From the NCBI GenBank assembly GCA_051871555.1, contig JBJECZ010000072.1:1-35680 (forward strand): 35,680 nucleotides of DNA. Reading direction: 5' to 3'. The notes beneath the pieces were generated by a model, which ran no database searches, had not been told where the DNA came from, and saw only the letters and a list, made by a program, of their open reading frames with translations. This DNA is from SFTJ01 sp051871555. GTDB taxonomy: Bacteria; Bacteroidota; Bacteroidia; Bacteroidales; Muribaculaceae. Shown one piece after another: positions 7,896 to 15,129 of this stretch (positions within the stretch are counted from its first letter, which is position 1; every line of letters starts with the position of its first letter). A program made the translations under genes and the position numbers.

Positions 7896-9002
7896 ATGCT
7901 AAACATATATCAAATAGTGTCCGACAAACAATGGGGAGGCCCCGAGCAATATGCTTTCGACCTCACCGCCCACATACGCGAGCAGCACAACGACAACTTC
8001 TATATGGAAATCGTCACGCAGCAGCGCCCAAAAATCATCAAGCACTTCCGCCGGCTGGAAATTCCCATTTCCACGCTGCCGCTCAAGAGCCTCAGCGACC
8101 TCGACTCGCCCATACGCCTCGCCCGGCAAATCAAACGCGGACGCAACATACTGCATGTGCACAACTTCAAGGACGCCGCCACCGCAGTGCTCGCCAACAA
8201 AATATCAGAGAACCCCAACAACCGCGTGGTGCTCACCTCGCACAGCGTTGAGCGCCCTAAAACGGGTTTCCTTTATCGCCGCATACTCAGCGAAATTCAC
8301 CACATCATATTCGTGTCGCAGGTGCAATACAACGAGTTCATCAATCACGCCAAGCGATTCCCGCGCGAGCGAGCCTCAGTGATTCACGACAGCATTCGCC
8401 CAATCCAAACCGGCAACCCAGCCATCGACATTCGCAAAACCTATAATATACCTGACGAAGCTGCACTAATCATGTTCCACGGCCGCGTGTGCAAGGAAAA
8501 AGGCGTCGACGTGCTGCTGCGCGCCGTTGCCCAACTCGACAAACAGTCGTTCCACCTCGCCATCGTGGGCGATGGCAGTCCGCGTTTCATGAAGCGTATG
8601 AAGCAGTTTGTAGAAGTGAACCAGCTGCACAACAACGTGTCGTTCCTCGGATTCCAAAGCGAGTTGCATAAGCTCATTGCCCAAGCCGACTTTGGCGTGC
8701 TGCCTGCCACCTGGCGCGAGCCTTTTGGTATAAGCAACCTCGAATATATGATGCATGGCAAAGCACACATCGCCACCAACAACGGCGGACAGGTGGAATA
8801 TCTGCGCCATGGCGAAAACGCCTTGCTGGTTACGCCCGGCGACTTCTCGGAGCTTGCCGACGCCATACAGACGCTCATCGACGACACCAAGCTTCGCCAT
8901 GCGCTCGGCGATGCTGCCCTCGCTCACTTCAACTCTAACCTCAGCTACGAACACTTCTTCCAGAAAATAACCAACCTATACACCAGCCTATACAAAAAAT
9001 AA
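7896..9002 (+). CDS. GT4-type (GT-B fold) glycosyltransferase
   Basis: This 368-residue protein resembles family-4 retaining glycosyltransferases, which move a sugar from a nucleotide donor to a glycan or lipid acceptor. The N-terminal half is the acceptor-side Rossmann domain, including LTSHSVERPKTG. The C-terminal half (about 200-365) carries the donor-binding signatures MFHGRVCKEKGVDVLL and VGDGSP, and the EX7E motif E275-E283 (REPFGISNLEYM), typical of the family. No transmembrane segment is evident, so it is likely cytosolic or membrane-peripheral. It is isolated, with no polysaccharide cluster around it, so donor and acceptor cannot be assigned. The ATG at 7896 (MLNIYQIVSD) is preferred; an in-frame ATG at 7839 would sit almost at the transcription start and inside the leader hairpin region. 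Confidence 0.9.
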   Translation: MLNIYQIVSDKQWGGPEQYAFDLTAHIREQHNDNFYMEIVTQQRPKIIKHFRRLEIPISTLPLKSLSDLDSPIRLARQIKRGRNILHVHNFKDAATAVLANKISENPNNRVVLTSHSVERPKTGFLYRRILSEIHHIIFVSQVQYNEFINHAKRFPRERASVIHDSIRPIQTGNPAIDIRKTYNIPDEAALIMFHGRVCKEKGVDVLLRAVAQLDKQSFHLAIVGDGSPRFMKRMKQFVEVNQLHNNVSFLGFQSELHKLIAQADFGVLPATWREPFGISNLEYMMHGKAHIATNNGGQVEYLRHGENALLVTPGDFSELADAIQTLIDDTKLRHALGDAALAHFNSNLSYEHFFQKITNLYTSLYKK

Positions 9003-9300
9003 GCGTTTTGTGACATAGTAGCCATCTCCCGACGCGTCAGACTTGTCAGACGGGTCTGACATATTCATTACACCCGGCAGGTTCTCGCTGAAAGCGCAGA
9101 TTTGCGCAGATAAATCTTATCAATATGCTTAATCTGTGTGAGACCCAAACGCGCCATCTGCGGGGGACGCCCCTACAGAGCAATTGCATTGCCGGCGATA
9201 TCAACCGCGTGAGCGGTTACAGCCCCTTGTAACCCCATATTGGCCTTGCGGTTGCACACCCACCCGCAAGGCTAATCACACCTCCATCGGGGCAATTTCG
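9003..9300. repeat. Gene-free gap with several hairpin repeat modules
   Basis: No gene is visible. The stretch holds TGTCAGA/TCTGACA (9044-9061); TAATCTGTGTGAGA (9130-9143 region), also found near 21388-21401; ACGCCCCTACA (9167-9177), also inside the 21-base repeats at 21139 and 21416; overlapping stems AACCGC/GCGGTT (9203-9218) and GGTTACA/TGTAACC (9215-9234), with a relative at 21207-21235; and a perfect 9-bp stem GCCTTGCGG/CCGCAAGGC (9243-9272). Together these look like short interspersed intergenic elements. Confidence 0.65.
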
Positions 9301-9356
9301 CAAATTAATGCAACATAATTGGAAAATAGTGCAAATGTTTTTTGAATTTTACCCCC

Positions 9357-9364
9357 TAACTTTG
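9357..9364 (+). promoter_or_regulatory. -7 element of a candidate small RNA
   Basis: TAACTTTG matches TAnnTTTG. It precedes a 200-base stretch with no long frame that ends in an intrinsic terminator. A -33 TTG at ideal spacing is not seen. Confidence 0.45.
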
Positions 9365-9370
9365 CATCAG

Positions 9371-9603
9371 AAACAAAAACTCATAATTAATAACAAAAAC
9401 ATGACTCCGCAAAGTTAAACAATAGTATATAGCATCGAGTTGCCATTCTTTTTCAACTGCAAAAAGATAACGGCATCAGCCTCGTTGCACACCTAAAAAA
9501 GATATCGACTACAAATCATCAAATAAAAAATATAAGCTAAATAGATTGTTTAGAGAATACCCGCGACATTCGCTGTGAAGCAAGTGTCGCGGGGTGGTTT
9601 TTT
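9371..9603 (+). ncRNA. Candidate small RNA or regulatory leader
   Basis: A -7 box (9357-9364) and an intrinsic terminator (9560-9603) delimit a possible transcript of about 230 nucleotides. Its only early open frame is five codons (MTPQS) starting at 9400. The interior is AT-rich with no obvious known riboswitch core. It lies upstream of, and in the same direction as, the sialic acid genes, but a second promoter at 9815 separates it from them. No known family is recognised; this is inferred from signals only. Confidence 0.4.
9560..9603 (+). terminator. Intrinsic terminator of candidate small RNA
   Basis: CCCGCGACA (9560-9568) pairs perfectly with TGTCGCGGG (9585-9593); the inner arms pair partly. 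The stem is followed by GTGGTTTTTT, a clear U tract on the plus strand. Confidence 0.85.
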
Positions 9604-9651
9604 ATACACCCCTATTCCTCAATGGCATCAGCTACTCTTTTCTAAACAAAT

Positions 9652-9685
9652 CCCGAGTGCGGAGTCGTCACGACCGGCACTCGGG
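9652..9685. repeat. Long hairpin upstream of the sialic acid genes
   Basis: CCCGAGTGC (9652-9660) and GCACTCGGG (9677-9685) form a perfect 9-bp stem, with GTCG/CGAC pairing inside the loop. No U tract follows on the plus strand. It lies about 130 bases upstream of the promoter-like site at 9815 and could be a leftward terminator or an operator. Confidence 0.6.
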
Positions 9686-9814
9686 CAAAATTAGAGTATT
9701 TAATGTTGCATTGTTTTTAGTGTTTCCGAATGTTTGATGCAAGGCAAAGCAAAAAGTTAAACTTATAGTTGTTATTTTTTTGTAAAATCTACAATTAATC
9801 ACGTCAAAATAAGT

Positions 9815-9822
9815 TATCTTTG
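9815..9822 (+). promoter_or_regulatory. -7 element of the nan operon
   Basis: TATCTTTG fits TAnnTTTG and lies 98 bases before the lyase ATG. A TTG at the standard -33 distance is absent, which is compatible with an activator-dependent promoter. Confidence 0.55.
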
Positions 9823-9920
9823 TGATAAGCTTTGGCAAAGAGGCATCATACCGCCGAGCGTATGCCATGCACACCATACAAAGAAATACTGATTAAACCT
9901 AAAAAAACACCTATTTAGTG

Positions 9921-10838
9921 ATGGAAAAAATAAAAGGACTCATCGATGCGCCGTTCACTCCTATGCACGAGAATGGCGATGTGAATTACGAGCCTATACC
10001 CGCTTACGCTGCCATGTTGGCAAAAAACGGGCTTAAAGGCGTGTTTATCAATGGCTCGTCGGGCGAAGGCTATATGCTCACCACCGACGAACGCATGCGC
10101 CTTGCCGAGGCGTGGATGGCTGCTGTTCCCAACGATTTCAAGGTGATTGTGCATGTGGGCAGCTGCTGCCTGCGCGAGAGTGTACGCCTTGCCGAACATG
10201 CACAAAGCATTGGCGCTTGGGGCATCGGCTCGATGGCGCCACCGTTCCCGAAAATCGGTCGCATCGAGGAGCTTGTGGAATACTGCGAGGCTATTGCCGG
10301 CGCTGCTCCAAAGCTGCCTTTCTATTACTATCACATCCCCGCTTTCAACGGCGCGTTCCTGCCTATGGTTGACCTGCTGAAGGCTGTTGATGGCCGCATA
10401 CCCAACTTTGCCGGCATCAAATACACTTTCGAGAGCCTTTACGAATACAACCAATGCCGACTCTATGCCGACGGGAAATACGACATGCTGCACGGTCAGG
10501 ACGAAACCATCTTGCCAAGCCTGGCACAAGGCGGTGCACAAGGCGGCATCGGAGGCACCACCAACTACAACGGCCGCGAACTGGTGGGAATTATCGACGA
10601 CTGGAAGAATGGCAACCTCGACTCGGCTCGCGAACGCCAGAATTTCTCTCAAGAGGTGATTAATGTGATTTGCCACTACCGCGGCAACATCGTGGGCGGC
10701 AAACGAATCATGAAGCTCATCGGGCTCGACCTCGGTCCTAACCGCGTGCCTTTCCGCAATATGACACTCAACGAAGAAGCTGCCATGAAGCAGGAATTGC
10801 AAGCCATTGGATTCTTCGAACGATGCAATAAATTCTAA
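9921..10838 (+). CDS. nanA: N-acetylneuraminate lyase (NanA/NanL)
   Basis: This 305-residue TIM-barrel aldolase splits N-acetylneuraminate into N-acetylmannosamine and pyruvate in the cytoplasm, the first committed step of sialic acid use. The Schiff-base lysine is K167 in FAGIKYT and the catalytic tyrosine is Y137 in FYYYHIPAFNG, close to the positions in E. coli NanA (Y137, K165). The phosphate/carboxylate-binding GSSGEGY motif is near residues 46-52. The ATG at 9921 is used; a GTG directly before it is the alternative. It is the first gene of the cluster, 42 bases before the epimerase, in the same order as the nanLET genes of Bacteroides fragilis (nanL being the name used there). Very secure. 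Confidence 0.96.
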   Translation: MEKIKGLIDAPFTPMHENGDVNYEPIPAYAAMLAKNGLKGVFINGSSGEGYMLTTDERMRLAEAWMAAVPNDFKVIVHVGSCCLRESVRLAEHAQSIGAWGIGSMAPPFPKIGRIEELVEYCEAIAGAAPKLPFYYYHIPAFNGAFLPMVDLLKAVDGRIPNFAGIKYTFESLYEYNQCRLYADGKYDMLHGQDETILPSLAQGGAQGGIGGTTNYNGRELVGIIDDWKNGNLDSARERQNFSQEVINVICHYRGNIVGGKRIMKLIGLDLGPNRVPFRNMTLNEEAAMKQELQAIGFFERCNKF

Positions 10839-10880
10839 ACATCAACAAAAACTGATTAATCAATATTCCACCCTTAGTTT

Positions 10881-12080
10881 ATGACAACCGAAGAAATTAA
10901 AGTTTATCTGCAATATTGGAAAAACCGTTATCGTGCCGAATTGGTTGATAACATTATGCCATTTTGGATGAAAAACGGTTTCGACCGCGTGAACGGCGGT
11001 GTTTACACATGCCTCGACCGCGACGGTAAAATCTACGACACCACAAAGTCGGTGTGGTTTCAAGGCCGTTTTGGCTTTATAGCCGCTTTTGCCTACAACA
11101 ACATCGAGCGCAAGCCCGAATGGCTCGAAGCCTCGCGCAGCTGCATCGACTTCATCGAACAGCACTGCACCGACGAGCGCGGACGCATGTATTTTGAAGT
11201 GGAAGCCGACGGCACCCCAATCAGAATGCGCCGTTATGTGTTCTCGGAATGCTTTGCCGCCATTGCCATGTCGGAGTATTCTATCGCTTCGGGCGACAAG
11301 ACTTATGCCGAAAAGGCGCTGAAGGTGTTCAACAACATTCACCGTTTTGTTGCCACCCCGGGCATCCTGCCGGCTAAATTCTGCGACTCGGTGAAGACAC
11401 AAGGCCACTCGCTCACAATGATTCTCATCAACACGGCTTCGCGAATCCGCGCCGCAATCACCGACCCGGCGCTCGACGAGCAAATAAGCCAATCGATTGC
11501 CGCGCTGAAGAAATATTTTGTTCACCCCGAACTCAAAGCGCTGCTTGAATGTGTGGGTCCGAACGGCGAATTCATCGACACCATTGCCGGACGCACCATC
11601 AACCCCGGACACTGCATCGAGTCGGTGTGGTTCCTGCTCGAAGAAGCCAAGCACCGCAGCTGGGACAACGATATCACCCAAATGGCGCTCGAGATTTTCG
11701 ACTGGTCGTGGCAATGGGGCTGGGACGAGCAATATGGCGGCATCATCAACTTCCGCGACGCTCTGAACCGTCCGTGTCAGGACTATTCGCAGGACATGAA
11801 GTTTTGGTGGCCGCAGTGCGAAACCATCATCTCGTCGCTCTACGCCTACCTCGCCACCGGCGACGAACGCTTCATCGAACGCCACCGCCTGATTAGCGAC
11901 TGGACCTACGCCCACTTCCCCGACAACGAGTACGGTGAATGGTACGGCTATCTGCACCGCGACGGCTCGGTGGCTCAGCCTGCCAAGGGCAACATTTTCA
12001 AAGGTCCGTTCCACGTGCCTCGCATGCTCATAAAGTCGTATATGCTCTGCAACGAGATTATCGACAAACTAAACAGCTGA
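10881..12080 (+). CDS. nanE: AGE/RnBP-type N-acetylglucosamine 2-epimerase
   Basis: This 399-residue protein belongs to the AGE (renin-binding protein-like) family with an (alpha/alpha)6 barrel. It interconverts N-acetylmannosamine and N-acetylglucosamine without phosphorylation, so the lyase product can enter GlcNAc metabolism after a kinase step. Conserved signatures are visible: VWFQGRFG, NPGHCIESVWFLLEEA with H244, FKFWWPQCE-type residues near 300-315, and GPFHVPRML with H378; these histidines match the family's catalytic pair. The assignment to ManNAc rests on the position next to the lyase and on the known unusual epimerase of Bacteroides fragilis, which is of this type and not the NanE phosphate-epimerase of E. 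coli. A strong terminator-like hairpin follows the gene. Confidence 0.92.
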   Translation: MTTEEIKVYLQYWKNRYRAELVDNIMPFWMKNGFDRVNGGVYTCLDRDGKIYDTTKSVWFQGRFGFIAAFAYNNIERKPEWLEASRSCIDFIEQHCTDERGRMYFEVEADGTPIRMRRYVFSECFAAIAMSEYSIASGDKTYAEKALKVFNNIHRFVATPGILPAKFCDSVKTQGHSLTMILINTASRIRAAITDPALDEQISQSIAALKKYFVHPELKALLECVGPNGEFIDTIAGRTINPGHCIESVWFLLEEAKHRSWDNDITQMALEIFDWSWQWGWDEQYGGIINFRDALNRPCQDYSQDMKFWWPQCETIISSLYAYLATGDERFIERHRLISDWTYAHFPDNEYGEWYGYLHRDGSVAQPAKGNIFKGPFHVPRMLIKSYMLCNEIIDKLNS

Positions 12081-12100
12081 CGCGCGTCTTGCCAAAATAT

Positions 12101-12147
12101 ATGATTTGCATCGCAAAATCCCTATCCACCGATGCAAATCATTTTTT
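12101..12147 (+). terminator. Terminator or attenuator between epimerase and MFS transporter
   Basis: ATGATTTGCATCG (12101-12113) and CGATGCAAATCAT (12130-12142) form a perfect 13-bp stem with a 16-base loop, followed directly by a run of T to 12147. It is the strongest terminator signal inside the cluster, in the longest intercistronic gap (127 bases), and would reduce or stop read-through from the lyase-epimerase pair. Confidence 0.8.
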
Positions 12148-12207
12148 CACTTTTTCATAAGCCCATTAGTATTTTTTTCAACCATAAAAACCCTAACTAT
12201 CAACATC

Positions 12208-13443
12208 ATGCAAAACAACAAATACTACGCTTGGATAGTGGTGGCACTGCTTTGGGTGGTGGCACTGCTCAACTATATGGACCGACAGATGCTGTCGACC
12301 ATGCAATCAGCCATGGGAATCGACATTGTGGAGCTGCAAAGCGCCGAGGCGTTTGGCATCTTGATGTCGGTATTCCTGTGGATATATGCCGTGATGAGCC
12401 CAATATCGGGCATCATAGGCGACCGCCTCAACCGCAAATGGCTCATCGTGGGCAGCCTGTTTGTGTGGTCGGCTGTGACTCTGCTCATGGGCTTTGCCAC
12501 AACCTACAATCAGGTGCTGGCACTGCGTGCCCTCATGGGTGTTAGCGAAGCGCTCTACATGCCGGCGGCGTTGTCGCTCATTGCCGACTATCACACCGGG
12601 CGCTCGTGCTCGCTTGCCGTGGGCATTCACATGACCGGATTATATGTGGGTCAAGCCATCGGCGGATTCGGTGCCACCGTGGCTGCCGCCTTCTCGTGGC
12701 ACACCGCTTTCTTCAGCTTCGGATTGATTGGCATAGCCTATTCGCTGGTGCTCATTGCCTTCCTTCGCGAAAAACGCACCACCGCAGCTACTCCCATCGC
12801 CGATGCTCCCGTCGCCCCGAAGGAAAGCATCTGGAAAGCATTTCCGGTGCTATTCTCAAGCATAGCGTTTGGCGTGATTCTGTTCTACTTTGCCGTGCTT
12901 AGCCTGCCGGGATGGGCAACCAAGAACTGGCTGCCGACGCTGTTTGCAGGCAGTTTGGACATCGACATGGCACAAGCTGGACCGCTGTCAACCATCACCA
13001 TTGCAGCCTCGTCGTTTGTAGGCGTGATTGTGGGCGGCATGCTGTCCGACCGCTGGGTGAAGCGCAACATACGAGGCCGCGTCTACACCTCAGCCATCGG
13101 TCTAACCATGATGATTCCGTCGCTGGTGCTGCTGGGCACGTCGCACAACGTGGTTGGCGTGGTGGCAGCCGGACTGTTGTTCGGCATTGGCTACGGCATT
13201 TTCGACACCAACAATATGCCAATTCTCTGTCAATTCGTGTCGAGCAAATATCGTGCTACGGCTTACGGCATCATGAACATGACCGGCGTGGTTGCCGGTG
13301 CCATTGTCACTCAGCTGCTTGGCAAACTCAAAGATGGCGGCATGGACCTTGGCGTCAGCTTCGCCTTCATGGCAATTGTGGTGGCAATTGCCGTTGTGCT
13401 GCAACTTTGCGTGCTGCGCCCGAAAACCGAAAATATGGAATAA
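12208..13443 (+). CDS. nanT: MFS transporter, probable sialic acid permease (NanT-type)
   Basis: This 411-residue major facilitator protein shows about 12 hydrophobic segments and the MFS signature GDRLNRKW between segments 2 and 3, with a related DRWVKRNIRGR loop in the second half. An N-terminal NYMDRQ motif, typical of anion:cation symporter-like MFS proteins, lies near residues 22-27. It is placed directly after lyase and epimerase, as nanT is in Bacteroides fragilis, so import of N-acetylneuraminate across the inner membrane is the likely role; the substrate is inferred from position. The ATG at 12208 is preferred because it begins the first membrane segment; an earlier in-frame start at 12106 falls within the terminator hairpin. 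Confidence 0.85.
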   Translation: MQNNKYYAWIVVALLWVVALLNYMDRQMLSTMQSAMGIDIVELQSAEAFGILMSVFLWIYAVMSPISGIIGDRLNRKWLIVGSLFVWSAVTLLMGFATTYNQVLALRALMGVSEALYMPAALSLIADYHTGRSCSLAVGIHMTGLYVGQAIGGFGATVAAAFSWHTAFFSFGLIGIAYSLVLIAFLREKRTTAATPIADAPVAPKESIWKAFPVLFSSIAFGVILFYFAVLSLPGWATKNWLPTLFAGSLDIDMAQAGPLSTITIAASSFVGVIVGGMLSDRWVKRNIRGRVYTSAIGLTMMIPSLVLLGTSHNVVGVVAAGLLFGIGYGIFDTNNMPILCQFVSSKYRATAYGIMNMTGVVAGAIVTQLLGKLKDGGMDLGVSFAFMAIVVAIAVVLQLCVLRPKTENME

Positions 13444-13488
13444 CCCACTATCACATTTCATAACACAAACATTCCTAAGATGTTGTCG

Positions 13489-14592
13489 ATGAAAACATAC
13501 GCAGCAGCCATTTGCCTTGCAGCACTCGCCGCAACAGGTTGTAGCCACTCGCCTCAAGTGAACACACTTGCCGGATGGCCCGACGCCGAACCGGGATATG
13601 AGCAAGGCGTGTCGGCTTGCTTTGCTGCCGTATGCAACAATACACTCATAATGGCTGGCGGCGCCAACTTTGCACAGGTGCCGGCTGCCGATGGCGGCAC
13701 GAAGTGCTTCTATTCGGGCATATATGCCGCATCAACGCGTGGCGACTCGTTGCAATGGCAGTGCGTGGGCAAGCTGCCCGAACCGCTTGCCTACGGCGTG
13801 TCGTTTCCCTCGGGCGACAGCCTGATTGTGGCTGGCGGCAGCAATGCCCTTGGCAGCCGCTCTGCCGTGATGGGCATTAACCTGATTGGCGGAAAAGCCC
13901 GTATCACACAATTGCCTTCGCTGCCCGTAGCCATCGATAATGCTGCTGGATGCGTGAGCAACGGCACGGCTTACATCGTGGGCGGAAACGCAGGCGGTGT
14001 GCCTTCAAACGCCGTATATTCGCTCAACCTTGCCGACCACTACGCCGCTTGGCAGCAGATTGCCACCCTGCCCGAAGCACGGGTGCAGCCTGTGTGCGCC
14101 GTTGTCAACAGCGTGCTGTATGTGTGGGGCGGATTTCAGCCCGCACAAGGCGACAGCATTGAAGCTGAGGTATACACCACAGGCATAGCCATCAATCTCG
14201 GGCAAGGCTCATGCCGACCGATGCCTGCACCTGCAGATGCCAACGGCAACGAGGTAACGCTTTCGGGCGGCGCCGCGGTTGCCGATGCCAATGGCAGGAT
14301 AGTGGCTGCCGGTGGCGTGAACCGCAACATTTTCCTCGACGCCATAAGCGGCACCTACTCGCTCGTTGCTAAGGACGAATATCTCAAGCAGCCGCCCGAA
14401 TGGTATCGCTTCAACCAAGTGCTTTATGTGTTCGACACCGATGCACAACAATGGACCACGATTGGCTCCTATGCCCCTCTGGCGCGCGCCGGAGCTGCGT
14501 TGGCAGCAGCCAAAAGCAATGTGTTCTATTGCATCGGCGGCGAAGTGAAGCCTGGCATACGAGCTGCCAATGTGAGCAAAATTGAATTATAA
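13489..14592 (+). CDS. nanM: Kelch-repeat N-acetylneuraminate mutarotase-like lipoprotein (NanM)
   Basis: This 367-residue protein has a lipoprotein signal (LAALAATGC, Cys18) followed by kelch-type blades recognisable by repeated GG pairs: LIMAGGANF, LIVAGGSNA, AYIVGGNAG, LYVWGGFQP, IVAAGGVNR and FYCIGGEVK. It matches the cyclically permuted mutarotase family related to E. coli NanM, which converts alpha-Neu5Ac released by sialidases to the beta anomer outside the cytoplasm. It would sit in the periplasm or outer membrane, speeding delivery to the transporter. It follows the MFS gene and precedes the NanQ-like gene with short gaps, consistent with one transcript. An ATG at 13480 adds three residues and is equally possible. 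Confidence 0.9.
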   Translation: MKTYAAAICLAALAATGCSHSPQVNTLAGWPDAEPGYEQGVSACFAAVCNNTLIMAGGANFAQVPAADGGTKCFYSGIYAASTRGDSLQWQCVGKLPEPLAYGVSFPSGDSLIVAGGSNALGSRSAVMGINLIGGKARITQLPSLPVAIDNAAGCVSNGTAYIVGGNAGGVPSNAVYSLNLADHYAAWQQIATLPEARVQPVCAVVNSVLYVWGGFQPAQGDSIEAEVYTTGIAINLGQGSCRPMPAPADANGNEVTLSGGAAVADANGRIVAAGGVNRNIFLDAISGTYSLVAKDEYLKQPPEWYRFNQVLYVFDTDAQQWTTIGSYAPLARAGAALAAAKSNVFYCIGGEVKPGIRAANVSKIEL

Positions 14593-14617
14593 ACGCAACT
14601 AAAAATAACCAACAATT

Positions 14618-15067
14618 ATGATACTTACAACACTCAACGATAGCCAGCGCATCGAGCCGCTGCATCCTTTGTTCAAAACGCTGTTCGACTATGTGAAGCA
14701 GCACAATCTGCTCGACGCACCGCTCGGGCGAATAGAAATCGACGGCGACAACCTCTTCATCAACAACTCGCTTGCCGAGGGCGTGGCTCGCGATGCCCAA
14801 GTGCTTGAGATTCACCGCAAATACATCGACGTGCACATCTTGCTCGAAGGCAACGAAACCATCGGGTGGAAACCGTTAGGCGAAATCAAGCACTTCAGCA
14901 AGCCTTACGACGAAGCCGGCGACTGCGAACTCTCCGACGACTGCCCAACGGCTTTCGTCGACATGCTGCCAGGGCATGTGCTGGTGGTTTATCCCGAGGA
15001 CCCGCACGCACCGGTTATCGGCAACGGTAAAATCAGAAAACTTATTGGCAAAGTTCGCGTTCTCTGA
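14618..15067 (+). CDS. nanQ: YhcH/YjgK/YiaL family sugar anomerase (NanQ-like)
   Basis: This 149-residue protein is a full-length YhcH/DUF386 member with a cupin-like fold. Characteristic segments are EIHRKYIDVHILLEGNETIGW (start near residue 66) and the C-terminal GHVLVVYPEDPHAP metal-site region with several His residues. In E. coli the homologue is the last gene of nanATEKQ and speeds anomer interconversion of sialic acid in the cytoplasm. Here it lies 25 bases after the nanM-like gene, so the cluster carries both an envelope and a cytoplasmic mutarotase. The family is secure; the exact sugar is inferred from the neighbours. Confidence 0.9.
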   Translation: MILTTLNDSQRIEPLHPLFKTLFDYVKQHNLLDAPLGRIEIDGDNLFINNSLAEGVARDAQVLEIHRKYIDVHILLEGNETIGWKPLGEIKHFSKPYDEAGDCELSDDCPTAFVDMLPGHVLVVYPEDPHAPVIGNGKIRKLIGKVRVL

Positions 15068-15076
15068 AAAAAATGC

Positions 15077-15084
15077 TAACTTTG
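15077..15084 (+). promoter_or_regulatory. Possible internal promoter before namZ
   Basis: TAACTTTG matches TAnnTTTG in the 62-base gap before the NamZ-like gene. It could give the MurNAc part of the cluster its own transcription. No TTG is present at ideal spacing. Confidence 0.4.
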
Positions 15085-15129
15085 AGTTGCAAACACAAAA
15101 TTGTTAATAAAATAAACATCTTCAACTAC

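Noticed and set aside
9003..9300. CRISPR array
   Set aside because: The repeats are few, unequal in length and spacing, and palindromic modules; no cas genes are present.
9400..9417. Five-codon ORF as a real peptide gene
   Set aside because: Too short to support on its own; mentioned only as part of the candidate RNA.
10860..12014. 384-codon open frame antisense to the epimerase, and a 295-codon frame antisense to the lyase
   Set aside because: Both mirror well-conserved enzymes and lack signals or domains.
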